Of a DNA stretch of 64,000 nucleotides, positions 16,966 to 25,107 are shown in pieces. The notes beneath the pieces were generated by a model. That model did not search any database. It worked only from the letters and a program-made list of their open reading frames with translations, and had not been told where the DNA came from. Location: positions 2,667,001-2,731,000 of the forward strand of contig NZ_CP089518.1 of the NCBI RefSeq assembly GCF_025917685.1. The letters run 5' to 3'. How positions within the stretch are numbered: the stretch's first letter is position 1; each line of letters opens with the position of its first letter. The DNA comes from Bacillus cereus. GTDB lineage: Bacteria; Bacillota; Bacilli; Bacillales; Bacillaceae_G. Position numbers and translations under genes: made by a program.

Positions 16966-17068
16966 TTTCATTTGTTACTATGAAGTTACTCCAGATGAGT
17001 TTTTGCTCATCAACATTATCTAGTAAAAGGAATTTGCCGCGGGAAGCAGATTCCTTTTACTTTATTAA
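16966..17068 (+). ncRNA. Candidate small RNA or leader with two hairpins
   Basis: A first hairpin, GATGAG (16994-16999) with CTCATC (17006-17011), is followed by a 12-bp terminator-like stem (17022-17033 with 17050-17061) carrying a GC-rich 16-base loop, TTGCCGCGGGAAGCAG, and then TTTATT. No open frame of any length fits between them. A TACTAT box lies upstream near 16977, without a good -35. Confidence 0.35.
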
Positions 17069-17124
17069 ATAGTCCTCTTTCCATTTGGACACATTTACCA
17101 GGTTATTTTGAAAAAATTTTATGT

Positions 17125-17207
17125 TAATATTACGTAGTCGAGTCCGACATCTCGGCAATGCCCTTTTTAAGGTCCTGCAATTTCCCTTGCAGGACCTCTA
17201 TTATTTT
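17125..17207 (+). ncRNA. Candidate small RNA ending in an 11-bp terminator
   Basis: AGGTCCTGCAA (17170-17180) and TTGCAGGACCT (17187-17197) form a strong stem with loop TTTCCC, followed by an AT-rich tract. It is preceded by a small CGAG/CTCG hairpin and by GCCCTTTTT. TTGAAA (17108-17113) could be a -35. No coding frame is associated; the next gene starts 150 bases further on. Confidence 0.35.
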
Positions 17208-17360
17208 AAAATTCTTTTGATTCATATATATCATAAGTATGTTTTTATTCCCCTTCAACTTTCTCCTTTTCCAACTCTCAAAAAAACTCCTGGACATGTA
17301 ACTTAAAAATAACGTTTATCATATTGTGAGATATACATGTTCAAAGGAGTGTAACTATTT

Positions 17361-17984
17361 ATGTATACTTATTGGCAATCGTATTACTCCCCTTATCATA
17401 TTACTAATGAAAACTTTGATTCATTTGTACGAAATTACCGAGTTAGTAAAAACGAAAACTTTTTAAAAGGATATATGCGTTCTTTATGGGAACAGCACGT
17501 CGCTTGGACGCGATTAGCGATTATAGGCATCGTCTTTAACTTGCCAGACGTAAACGTTACTGTTGGACGTCTTCTAAAAAATGCAACACATATGGGGCTT
17601 TCACTTGAACCATTCTACGGTGAAAATGCAGTAAAAAAATATAGTGCATTAATTAAAGACCACTTAGTAATTGCAGCCGATCTTGTTAAAGCCGCCAAAG
17701 CTGGTGATCAAAACGCAGCAGCCGCTATAGAAAAGAAGTGGTACGCTAATGGAGATGAAATTGTTGAGTTTCTAACCAGTATCAACCCATATATAGAAAA
17801 AGAAGAATTTAGAAAAATGTTTTATGAGCATTTAGCATTAACGAAAGCAGAAGCACTTGCCTTCCTAAATAAAGATTATGATGCCAGTGTAAAACTATAC
17901 GATAAAATTGAAAAAGAAGCATTAGAAATGGCCGACATGATAACAGACGCAATCGTAAAACAATTTCCGCAAGTGTTTCAATAA
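17361..17984 (+). CDS. Uncharacterised all-helical protein with three His-bearing repeats
   Basis: This 207-residue soluble protein has no signal peptide. It contains three similar helical-hairpin units starting at LWEQHVAWTRLAI, LIKDHLVIAADLV and MFYEHLALTKAEA. The shared histidines are His46, His101 and His157, 55 and 56 residues apart. Each unit ends in a second helix (GRLLKNATHMGLSL, KKWYANGDEIVEFL, DKIEKEALEMADMI). Such spacing suggests a helical bundle in which the three histidines could face a common site, perhaps binding metal. I know no function. AGGAG lies 11 bases before the ATG, and a strong terminator follows the stop. Confidence 0.75.
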   Translation: MYTYWQSYYSPYHITNENFDSFVRNYRVSKNENFLKGYMRSLWEQHVAWTRLAIIGIVFNLPDVNVTVGRLLKNATHMGLSLEPFYGENAVKKYSALIKDHLVIAADLVKAAKAGDQNAAAAIEKKWYANGDEIVEFLTSINPYIEKEEFRKMFYEHLALTKAEALAFLNKDYDASVKLYDKIEKEALEMADMITDAIVKQFPQVFQ

Positions 17985-17985
17985 A

Positions 17986-18024
17986 AATAAGCCGATTTGA
18001 AAAAAACAAATCGGCTTATTTAGT
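17986..18024 (+). terminator. Terminator of the three-repeat protein gene
   Basis: AATAAGCCGATTTG pairs with CAAATCGGCTTATT across a 7-base A loop directly after the stop codon, followed by TAGTTTT. Confidence 0.8.
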
Positions 18025-18114
18025 TTTCTATCAATGATATTTCACCACTCCTCTTTACATTTAACGTATATCGATATATTTTATTAATATCCGTTTTTTA
18101 TAGGAGGAAATAGT

Positions 18115-18471
18115 TTGATTAACGCAATTGGTCTCGTATTTATTCTCACAAATAAGCACGAGAAAAAGAAAAAAGTTTATCTGAATGAAAAATTCGCATT
18201 AATAGACATTATTGATTCTAAAGAAGTATTTGATGATGAAGGAAACTCATTAGTAGAACTAACATGTAAATACAGTATATATTTAGACGAAAAATACTAC
18301 TGTAAATCTCTCGATGATTATACTGGACAAGTATTCCCCTTCTTAAGCGCTAAAATAGGAAAAGGACTTCTTAGAAACTTAAATTATTACTTTTCTTACG
18401 TTGATGCCTATGATAAAAAACCACCTGTGAAAGAAATAAGACCTCTAATGAAACACGTAACTAACAGATAG
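18115..18471 (+). CDS. Hypothetical 118-residue cytoplasmic protein
   Basis: Translation begins at a TTG (18115) with AGGAGG at 18102-18107. The sequence MINAIGLVFILTNKHEKKKK... is mixed alpha/beta, with a charged N-terminal third, paired tyrosines (LDEKYYCKSLDDYTGQ, NLNYYFSYVDAYDKK) and no membrane segment after the first short hydrophobic stretch. I recognise no family. It is a single-gene unit with its own terminator 13 bases past the stop. Confidence 0.6.
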   Translation: MINAIGLVFILTNKHEKKKKVYLNEKFALIDIIDSKEVFDDEGNSLVELTCKYSIYLDEKYYCKSLDDYTGQVFPFLSAKIGKGLLRNLNYYFSYVDAYDKKPPVKEIRPLMKHVTNR

Positions 18472-18483
18472 AGGACAGTATTC

Positions 18484-18520
18484 AAAAGAAAGCACCTAAC
18501 TTCAGATGCTTTCTTTTTTT
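18484..18520 (+). terminator. Terminator after the 118-residue protein gene
   Basis: AAAAGAAAGCA pairs with TGCTTTCTTTT and continues into a T-run. Confidence 0.75.
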
Positions 18521-18607
18521 GAATCAGTAACCCGCTAACTTTCATCTCCTTCTAAATATATGTACCCAAGCATACTTTAAAATAAAAACATTGGAGGATT
18601 AGGCTGA

Positions 18608-19060
18608 ATGAAATATTCAGAATCAATCGTAAGTAAACGGCTTCGAAAAATTAGAACAGTTGGTGTATTTTTTATACTATTTTTAATCGCGTGGCTTGGA
18701 TATACAAAATCCCTTTATGGAAATGGTTTTCTTTTAGAAAAGAAAAATTCAGTGGAAGTAATGAATACTAGCGTTACTGGAGAAATAGAAAAGAATTTCC
18801 ATGTAAACTTACAAGGCTTTCGCAAAACGAACCTTGATACACTTATAGATGCTAGTAAAACTGATCCGAGTGAATTATCATTAATCGAAATTATTAACAC
18901 ATCTTGTTCTCAAGATTGCATAGGTGAACCTTCAACTTACGTAAAATCGAATCACGGATATATCTTTTATAAAGAAGCTAACGGTAGCCATGTATCTTTA
19001 AAAATTAAAAAGCAAGATTCATGGGAAATAGAAAAAAAATCCGTTCAAAATGGAATTTAA
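18608..19060 (+). CDS. Membrane-anchored hypothetical protein
   Basis: A basic N-terminus (MKYSESIVSKRLRKIR) is followed by one membrane segment at about residues 17-36 (TVGVFFILFLIAWLGYTKSL). An extracytoplasmic domain of about 110 residues follows, with a possible disulfide pair in INTSCSQDCIGEP. The domain includes strands ending SNHGYIFYKEANGSHVSLKI. No family is recognised. GGAGGATTAGGCTGA lies before the ATG. It is convergent with the Cys-rich gene, sharing a bidirectional terminator. Confidence 0.6.
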   Translation: MKYSESIVSKRLRKIRTVGVFFILFLIAWLGYTKSLYGNGFLLEKKNSVEVMNTSVTGEIEKNFHVNLQGFRKTNLDTLIDASKTDPSELSLIEIINTSCSQDCIGEPSTYVKSNHGYIFYKEANGSHVSLKIKKQDSWEIEKKSVQNGI

Positions 19061-19075
19061 AAGGTTCATACAAAA

Positions 19076-19104
19076 AAAGAGTACTTTACTTCAAAGTACT
19101 CTTT
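19076..19104. terminator. Bidirectional terminator
   Basis: AAAGAGTACTTT pairs with AAAGTACTCTTT over a 5-base loop. On the minus strand the stem runs into T7, serving the Cys-rich gene; on the plus strand it follows the membrane-anchored protein gene. Confidence 0.75.
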
Positions 19105-19113
19105 CAAAGAAAA

Positions 19114-19299
19114 TTACCACTTACGGCATTTGTCATCATCGTCGTCACGTTTACGATTGCGACGGCAATCATCACAATCACAGTCACGTTTACGTCTACA
19201 ACCACAATCATCAAAATCTCTGCGTCTACATCTACAAAACATTAAATCATCCCAAAATCTATTACAATCTCTACGTCTACAACCACAATTATTACACAT
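19114..19299 (-). CDS. Cys/Arg/Asp-rich 61-residue protein
   Basis: The sequence starts MCNNCGCRRRDCNRFWDD and repeats CRCRRRDFDDCGCRRKRDC-like units, with about a dozen cysteines and alternating basic and acidic runs ending NRKRDDDDDKCRKW. AGGGGG stands 10 bases before the ATG and a T-rich terminator follows the stop, so the gene is likely real although low in complexity. A CATAGGATA box at 19345-19337 resembles the -10 of sporulation sigma-K promoters. Together with the composition this suggests a spore coat or metal-binding role, which is inference. Confidence 0.6.
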   Translation of the reverse strand: MCNNCGCRRRDCNRFWDDLMFCRCRRRDFDDCGCRRKRDCDCDDCRRNRKRDDDDDKCRKW

Positions 19300-19428
19300 G
19301 AATATGATTCCCCCTAATATAAAATAGAATTCATCATATCCTATGATTGAAAGTATAAAACGGCTTGTTTAATAGTCTAATTTAAATGTATAAATGTGAT
19401 ATAATTTGAATCAAGTACTAATTCATGC

Positions 19429-19878
19429 CTATATTTCCTGATGCCCTTCCACAGCCCCCTTCAATTTCTGCAACATATATCCAATTCCTTTACACCCTTC
19501 TAATGGATATGTAATGATTTCTTCTGGATATAATCTTGTTACAACTTTCTTATGCTTTTTTCCTGCAAGCAAAACAATTTCATCAAAATGAATTAAGTAT
19601 TTATCAATCATCTGTTTTTGTAATTGTTCTATACTAATAATCTCATCGCTCTTTGAATCAAACGCGAGATCATAGTTTTCTTGTACAATATCATTTGGTC
19701 TTAAAAATCCATGCTTTGCTGATAATATAACCCAATTCTCGAAAAACTCAGTTGCATACGCCTGACATGCTTTTCCGAATGGGCTAATATATACATCTTT
19801 TGCCTCCAGCGGTCCGTAATCTAGATACTTATCCCAAATTTTCTTTTTTCCGCATGGAATTATGCATAACCTTTTCAT
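19429..19878 (-). CDS. DUF6884-like protein
   Basis: The N-terminus MKRLCIIPCGKKKIWDK and the central ILSAKHGFLRPND followed by ENYDL match the pattern (strand-CGxKK, then SAKHGxL) of DUF6884 proteins, often linked to nucleotide or base-modification folds. The C-terminal half has the LLAGKKHKKVV strand and YPLEGCKGIGYMLQKLK. No activity is established. It is 149 residues long. The ATG lies 20 bases downstream of the zincin-like gene, so the two may be cotranscribed. Confidence 0.65.
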   Translation of the reverse strand: MKRLCIIPCGKKKIWDKYLDYGPLEAKDVYISPFGKACQAYATEFFENWVILSAKHGFLRPNDIVQENYDLAFDSKSDEIISIEQLQKQMIDKYLIHFDEIVLLAGKKHKKVVTRLYPEEIITYPLEGCKGIGYMLQKLKGAVEGHQEI

Positions 19879-19898
19879 CGTTATTTCTTACCTCACTT

Positions 19899-21104
19899 CT
19901 AACTTTTTAAATATAAAAATATAGAACTCTCTACTTCTTCATACTCAGCTTCTATATCTCCAATCCCCTCTAAGTTCCAACTATTATTTTTTTCTAGCGG
20001 TTTTTCAATCATAATGATATGAATTTGATTCATATTTTTAAAATCTTCTTCAAAAGATGCTAAAACAGGTTGATTTATCATATATGTTTTATTATGTATA
20101 CAAACACTTAAAAAGGTTTTATGTAATGCTTTATTTCCTTTTAATTTTACATTCATTGGATTAAACATGTTTAATTTTATATCCCCTACAATATACAGGT
20201 GATATCCTTTTTCCTTATAAAATTGTTTAAAATCCTCTTCTCTTTCGTTTTGAACAAAATGAAGGATTTGCTTCGTTTCCTTACTTATTGCAATTTCATT
20301 ATTTAAACTTAAAACAACATTTTTATTTTGTTTTAAACAAGCATATAACGATTTATCACTATTAAAGAAGCATGTTTTCCATTCAGGATGGATTTCATCT
20401 AATAATAAACATAAAAGCATTCCTGAGCTATAGCAGCTCTTTCTAATGTTACAATTAGCTTCATATGCATCTAAAATAAATCCGCTATATTTTCGTAATG
20501 TTTCACTTTTATCATTTTTATATACTGCATTGTAAGCATTCATTTCAACATACCAAGCAGGCCCCTCTATGCTTTCAACCATACACTCATAAGTTATAAA
20601 CTCTTCTTTCATAAAACTTGCTCTTTGCTCTCTTAGTTCAATAAATTGCTTAATATAATTATTTTTCTCAGCTTGTGACTTACAATGAACAGCATCATAT
20701 AAACAAATTCGTTCTTTATTTCGCAATTCTATATTTTCTTCTGTTATAGCATATTGAAATCCTAGAGACTCATTTGGAAATCTACTTTCTTTATTTAAAT
20801 ATTGATAGCAATGAAAAAGTTCATGCACCACAACCGCAAGTAAACTTTCATAATCCTTATACCTATTCATATTCACGATGGCAGTCGGATAATCTTTGAA
20901 TAAGATAAATGTATCACCTTTAAATTGTTCATCCCACTTTAAAATGGCATACTCACCATCATCTTTCAAAACCAATGGATGATGGAATACATACACATGC
21001 TCATCATTATATAATGCAAATGCAGCCCTCTTAAAACCAGGCCATAGCCCATTCAATAAATGCATATTTACATCTTTCTTTATTCGATTTAGTATATTGT
21101 TCAT
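19899..21104 (-). CDS. Zincin-like putative metallopeptidase
   Basis: The 401-residue product contains VVVHELFHCYQYL, an HExxH zinc-binding motif (His94, Glu95, His98 counted from the ATG at 21104). About 80 residues later, ECMVESIEGPAWYVEMNAY offers a glutamate as third ligand. It has no signal peptide, so it would act in the cytoplasm. The C-terminal 130 residues are beta-rich. I cannot assign a known peptidase family. GGGGTG 8 bases before 21104 decides the start; the open frame to 21116 would start inside that site. Confidence 0.6.
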   Translation of the reverse strand: MNNILNRIKKDVNMHLLNGLWPGFKRAAFALYNDEHVYVFHHPLVLKDDGEYAILKWDEQFKGDTFILFKDYPTAIVNMNRYKDYESLLAVVVHELFHCYQYLNKESRFPNESLGFQYAITEENIELRNKERICLYDAVHCKSQAEKNNYIKQFIELREQRASFMKEEFITYECMVESIEGPAWYVEMNAYNAVYKNDKSETLRKYSGFILDAYEANCNIRKSCYSSGMLLCLLLDEIHPEWKTCFFNSDKSLYACLKQNKNVVLSLNNEIAISKETKQILHFVQNEREEDFKQFYKEKGYHLYIVGDIKLNMFNPMNVKLKGNKALHKTFLSVCIHNKTYMINQPVLASFEEDFKNMNQIHIIMIEKPLEKNNSWNLEGIGDIEAEYEEVESSIFLYLKS

Positions 21105-21265
21105 TATATATAACACCCCAATATTATTCTACATACACCTATTCTATTCCACTTTAAAACAACCCTTTTATTTACATAAATATTAGAAAAACATATAACT
21201 TATCTCAATCTATAATGTATTATGTAAATATACATGTGATAATTTTATGAAAAGGAGGTGAATAA

Positions 21266-21463
21266 ATGAAAAATATATTCCCTGCACTATTACTCTATAT
21301 TATTGTTTGCATAATCTCTATTATCACTCCAGCATCTCAAGGCTATAATAATGTTGGCTGGAAGTTGTTTGTTGGGCAAGCGTATGCCATACCTATTTTC
21401 ATCATTACGGCTATCATTACCTTTTATATAAACAAGAGAAAATCTACGAATAAACAGTTATAA
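21266..21463 (+). CDS. Small two-span membrane protein
   Basis: The 65-residue protein MKNIFPALLLYIIVCIISII... has two membrane helices (about 5-21 and 38-56) and a basic tail KRKSTNKQL. AAAAGGAGGTGAATAA precedes the ATG, an ideal ribosome binding site. Function unknown. A bidirectional terminator lies at its stop. Confidence 0.65.
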   Translation: MKNIFPALLLYIIVCIISIITPASQGYNNVGWKLFVGQAYAIPIFIITAIITFYINKRKSTNKQL

Positions 21464-21489
21464 GGATAGCTAATGCTATCCTTATTTTA
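21460..21489. terminator. Bidirectional terminator between convergent genes
   Basis: ATAAGGATAGC pairs with GCTATCCTTAT with a TAAT loop. It spans the stop of the small membrane protein and lies against the stop of the M3 peptidase gene. Confidence 0.8.
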
Positions 21490-23128
21490 ATTCGCTAAGC
21501 AGATCCCAAATAACCCTTGTAGTACTTTCTATCCTTGCTTCCGAAAAATCAAATGTAACACCTGTTTTCCTATATATTTCCTGTATAGGTAAGTTCCAAT
21601 CTGATCTCGCTCCCTCTTTATAGAAAGTAATCGCTTTTTCTGGATCCTCTCGATAAATTTGAAATAATTGCATTGCTCCTATTTGTGCAATTGCGTATTC
21701 AATTTGATAAAAAGGAAACTGAACATAGTGAAATGACTCTAACCAACTTGCACCGATTTCATTCTCTAATCCTGCAATATCGACTGATGAATATTGATAC
21801 CTTTTACATAGTTCAATATATTTCTTATCACGCTCTTCTGATGTATGGTTTGGGTTTGTATAGATCCAGTGCTGGAATACATCTCCTGCAACTGACGACA
21901 TTAACAAAGACAAAGCGCGATATAATTGTACTCGCTGCACTTCTTTATATTCATCCGCTTGCTTATAAAAAATATTCAGCTTCTCCATTACTAGTAACTC
22001 AAGACCCAGGGAATAAAGCTCAGCCACCTCTTCACGAAGATATCTTTCCTGCATACTACTATCATTGTTAAATTGTTTATAAAAATGAAATGCATGTCCC
22101 ACCTCATGTATTAGTGCATTAATTGCATAAAATGATGGACTAAAATTAGAATACACAAAAACCTCTTTACTATGAGGCAAGGTAAAACAAGCAGCTCCTG
22201 GTGCTTTATTTTTCCGTTCTTCTACGTCAATTAATCCAGCTTTCCTTATATGAGTAAATTCCTCATAAAAATATAAATCCGTCTTCTGAAACATTTCTTC
22301 CACCCCATTCAATAACTCAATGGCATTTTGAAATGGTGTTTTTGGTAAATTACAAGGAGTAAGGTCCCAAGGGCGATATGTTTTTACACCAAGAGTCTTT
22401 TTAGAAAAGCTCCCTAACTGTTCCCAAATCGGTACTACATACTTTTCTATAGATTCATGAAGCTTATAACACTCTTCAATACTATAATCTCTATTTTTTT
22501 GTTTGAAAGCATATTCACTATAATTATTAAATCCAACATTTAAAGCTATCTCATTCCGCAATTGTACGAGTTCATTCATAATACAATCTATTTCTATTTT
22601 CACTACACTTCTTGCTTCGCATAAAGCATACCAAGCTTTTTCTCGAATTGCTCTATCGGGGGTATCTAGCTTTGCTTTTACGTATGCATACGTCTTTTGC
22701 TCACCTTTCCAATTAATAGATATGTTAGACATTATTTCTCTATACTCCGTAATTAGCTCTTGCTCTTTAACGGAAAGGGAAATGTTCTTTTCATTAAACA
22801 TTTTACTCTTCACAAATCTTGCTTTTTTCATAAATCCATATTTCTGCTCATCTAATAAGTTGGAAAGCTGACACTCTCTAAATTTCTGGTCAAATTTTGC
22901 ATTGTATCTTTTTAAAAGTGGCTGAATTGTATTTTGGTTATACGTATATAAATCACGTATATTTCTATCATTTGTATCTCTATACATGGCGATTAAACTA
23001 CTTGTTATCCCCTCTTCTACTTCAGCGTTTAAACGCAGTTCCTCCAAAAGCCAACTCTCTAATTCTGAAACAGACGTAATATTTCGCTCTAAAAGGGACT
23101 GTAATTTACTCTCCAAATCATTAAACAT
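21482..23128 (-). CDS. M3 family oligoendopeptidase
   Basis: The 548-residue protein has the M3 thimet-oligopeptidase layout: a long helical N-terminal part, then the active-site motif INALIHEVGHAFHFYKQF with HEVGH binding zinc, the downstream glutamate in REEVAELYSLGLELL, and the C-terminal YQIEYAIAQIGAMQLF region. It should cleave short peptides in the cytoplasm. The TTG at 23134 abuts AGGAGGA, so the ATG at 23128 (MFNDLESKLQ), 7 bases after the site, is the better start. It is a single gene. Confidence 0.88.
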   Translation of the reverse strand: MFNDLESKLQSLLERNITSVSELESWLLEELRLNAEVEEGITSSLIAMYRDTNDRNIRDLYTYNQNTIQPLLKRYNAKFDQKFRECQLSNLLDEQKYGFMKKARFVKSKMFNEKNISLSVKEQELITEYREIMSNISINWKGEQKTYAYVKAKLDTPDRAIREKAWYALCEARSVVKIEIDCIMNELVQLRNEIALNVGFNNYSEYAFKQKNRDYSIEECYKLHESIEKYVVPIWEQLGSFSKKTLGVKTYRPWDLTPCNLPKTPFQNAIELLNGVEEMFQKTDLYFYEEFTHIRKAGLIDVEERKNKAPGAACFTLPHSKEVFVYSNFSPSFYAINALIHEVGHAFHFYKQFNNDSSMQERYLREEVAELYSLGLELLVMEKLNIFYKQADEYKEVQRVQLYRALSLLMSSVAGDVFQHWIYTNPNHTSEERDKKYIELCKRYQYSSVDIAGLENEIGASWLESFHYVQFPFYQIEYAIAQIGAMQLFQIYREDPEKAITFYKEGARSDWNLPIQEIYRKTGVTFDFSEARIESTTRVIWDLLSELK

Positions 23129-23175
23129 ACACAATCCTCCTATTTTAAAATTAAAATTTTCTGTTTTTTAGAGAT

Positions 23176-23213
23176 AAAAAAAGACAAGCAGCCAATCCGA
23201 CTACTTGTCCTTT
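23176..23213 (-). terminator. Terminator of ppaC
   Basis: AAAGACAAGCAG pairs imperfectly with CTACTTGTCCTTT; on the minus strand a T7 tract follows. It lies 24 bases past the ppaC stop. Confidence 0.75.
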
Positions 23214-23236
23214 CTGTTTATCCATACTCAATAATA

Positions 23237-24166
23237 TTAAGCTTGGAATGCTTCTGTTAATACAGGAACGATTTGTTTTTTACGTGATACAACACCTTTT
23301 AAAGTAGCAGTGTTGTTTTCTAGAGATACGTTGTATGCTTTCTCAACAACGTTTGCTGCTTTACCGATCGCAAGACCGACAGAATCGTTAGTTAAGATAT
23401 CAGTTACAACGAATAAGAATAGGTCTAAACCTTTTTCTTCTACTACTGTAGAGATAACTTTTTCAAGTTCCGCTTGGTGTACAAGAACATCGTTTGTATC
23501 AACAGCGTTTACTTGTGCGATTTCAACTTTCGCGTTACCCATTTGGAATTCTTTAGCGTCAAGGGAGATTAATTGCTCCATTGTTTTTCCGCTTAAGTCA
23601 GCACCAGCTTTTAACATTTCTAAGCCGTAATTATCTGCATCTACATCAGCGATTTCCGCTAATTCGCGAGCTGCTGCTACGTCTTGTTCTGTGCAAGTTG
23701 GAGATTTGAATAGTAAAGAATCTGAAATGATTGCAGATAACATTAAGCCTGCAACTTCTTTACGAATTGCAACACCATTTTCTTTGTACATTTTGTTTAA
23801 GATTGTAGCTGTACAACCAACTGGCTCACAACGGTAGTATATAGGATCGCTTGTTTCAAAGTTAGCAATACGGTGATGGTCAATAACTTCTAACACACGA
23901 ACAGATTCGATATCGTTAGCACTTTGTTGACGCTCGTTATGGTCAACTAAAATAACATTGTCCACTTCGCTTGCAACTGTCTCAACAAAACGCGGTCCTT
24001 CTACTTTAAAATAGTCTAACGCAAATTGAGTTTCACCGCTGATTTCGCCTAAACGTACAGGCTCAGCATTCATTCCTAATTCTTTTTTCAATTCTGCATA
24101 AGCAATCGCAGAACAAATTGCATCTGTATCTGGGTTTTTATGCCCGAAAACTAGTACTTTTTCCAT
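23237..24166 (-). CDS. ppaC: Manganese-dependent inorganic pyrophosphatase
   Basis: This is a family II pyrophosphatase that hydrolyses pyrophosphate to two phosphates and so drives biosynthetic reactions. The DHH-family motifs are visible: [17 protein letters not shown] near the start, VDHNERQQS, and VIDHHRI (the DHH motif). A serine-rich region with [13 protein letters not shown] follows, and the C-terminal DHHA2 domain ends with [17 protein letters not shown]. From the ATG at 24166 it has 309 residues, the standard length. AGAGGTGG precedes that ATG; the GTG 9 bases upstream overlaps the site. Confidence 0.95.
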   Translation of the reverse strand: MEKVLVFGHKNPDTDAICSAIAYAELKKELGMNAEPVRLGEISGETQFALDYFKVEGPRFVETVASEVDNVILVDHNERQQSANDIESVRVLEVIDHHRIANFETSDPIYYRCEPVGCTATILNKMYKENGVAIRKEVAGLMLSAIISDSLLFKSPTCTEQDVAAARELAEIADVDADNYGLEMLKAGADLSGKTMEQLISLDAKEFQMGNAKVEIAQVNAVDTNDVLVHQAELEKVISTVVEEKGLDLFLFVVTDILTNDSVGLAIGKAANVVEKAYNVSLENNTATLKGVVSRKKQIVPVLTEAFQA

Positions 24167-24187
24167 GTTTTCCACCTCTTCATGAAA

Positions 24188-24216
24188 AGGATATCTTAAA
24201 GAAGCAAATATGACAA
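24188..24216 (-). promoter_or_regulatory. Sigma-A-type promoter of ppaC
   Basis: TTGTCA (24216-24211) and TATCCT (24193-24188) are 17 bases apart on the minus strand, about 20-25 bases before the ribosome binding site of ppaC. Confidence 0.55.
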
Positions 24217-24278
24217 TATTTTAGGCACATTTTTTTATAAATAATTGCAGTTTCTTCTATATTTTTCATCGTTTTCAC

Positions 24279-24311
24279 AAAAAAAGACCATCTAAAATAA
24301 TTTAGATGGTC
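24279..24311 (-). terminator. Terminator after the DinB-family gene
   Basis: GACCATCTAAA pairs with TTTAGATGGTC across a 4-base loop, and T7 follows on the minus strand. It lies 74 bases past the DinB stop, between it and the ppaC promoter. Confidence 0.75.
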
Positions 24312-24384
24312 AAAAGTTATCTTTTCGTTAAAATAAAGGTGGTACTTGCACTAAGTTGTTAAATGCGAAATTGGCAAAGGCATT

Positions 24385-24900
24385 CTAATTATCGAATAGC
24401 CCTCTTCCTCTCAGATTTGCGGAAACAGGCTCCTTTCCTATTTCACGTGCCCATATAGATAACTGGCCGATATGGTGGATTTCATGGACAATGACATGAC
24501 GTATTATCTCTCCGTGTGTACATTCAATGACTCGGCGCCTGATTGGGGCGTCTCTAGAGCTTATCGGCTCTTCATTGAAATCAGTTTTTGAAAGTTTCCG
24601 AGAATCCATTTCATTTGTCCAAGATGTCACAAATTGCTTCACTTTCTCGTGGTATTGATCCGAAAGATTTTTCACTTTTTGCAAGCTAGCATAATCTTCA
24701 AACAATGGCTCCTCAGGCACTGGTTCACCTCGCAAACCTAAGATCCACATATATTCCACATCTACAATGTGAAATAGGGTATGTAGGATGCTACCAAATC
24801 CACCAACCCGTTTCTTTAATAGTTCTTCAGCCGACATATCTTCGCACAATGTAAACCAATCATCACGAACTTGCCAGTTATATTGAAACAGTTTCAACAT
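24385..24900 (-). CDS. DinB family putative metal-dependent enzyme
   Basis: The four-helix DinB/YfiT-type bundle is marked by the histidines of GSILHTLFHIVDVEYMWI and IIRHVIVHEIHHIGQLSIWARE, which form the metal site. The family includes thiol-dependent S-transferases (bacillithiol in firmicutes), so a bacillithiol-linked detoxification role is possible but not shown. The ATG at 24900 (MLKLFQYNWQ) has GGAGG 8 bases upstream and gives 171 residues. It is monocistronic. Confidence 0.85.
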   Translation of the reverse strand: MLKLFQYNWQVRDDWFTLCEDMSAEELLKKRVGGFGSILHTLFHIVDVEYMWILGLRGEPVPEEPLFEDYASLQKVKNLSDQYHEKVKQFVTSWTNEMDSRKLSKTDFNEEPISSRDAPIRRRVIECTHGEIIRHVIVHEIHHIGQLSIWAREIGKEPVSANLRGRGLFDN

Positions 24901-25107
24901 CACAACAACCTCCATTTTTTAGATTAACATTTTAATATTCACCAAATGACTTCAAAATCAAAATCTAAAAAAACTGTTAAAACTCTCTACAGACTGTCCC
25001 TTTAAATTAAACATTCCAGATGAAGGTAAAAGGTCAAAAGAAAAACACTATTATACATGGTTGTATCAAACATTGTTTGAAATCATCCCTCTTTTCAAAT
25101 AAAAAAA

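Larger units (their letters stand above)
16673..17360. other. Intergenic region with three orphan terminators
   Basis: This stretch of 688 bases between the 53-residue gene and the repeat protein at 17361 has no credible coding frame. Its only structure is the three hairpin elements listed separately, all oriented on the plus strand. Confidence 0.6.

Noticed and set aside
17361..17984. Acetylglutamate kinase as a name for the three-repeat protein
   Set aside because: I vaguely recall such a label on similar Bacillus proteins, but no amino-acid-kinase motif is visible in the sequence.
19021..19327. Three plus-strand frames opposite the Cys-rich gene (His/Ser/Thr-rich)
   Set aside because: They are mirror images of the repetitive Cys/Arg/Asp-rich gene and have no ribosome binding site. 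The minus-strand frame has one.
23310..23630. 106-codon plus-strand frame inside ppaC
   Set aside because: It is antisense to the highly conserved pyrophosphatase and lacks a ribosome binding site.
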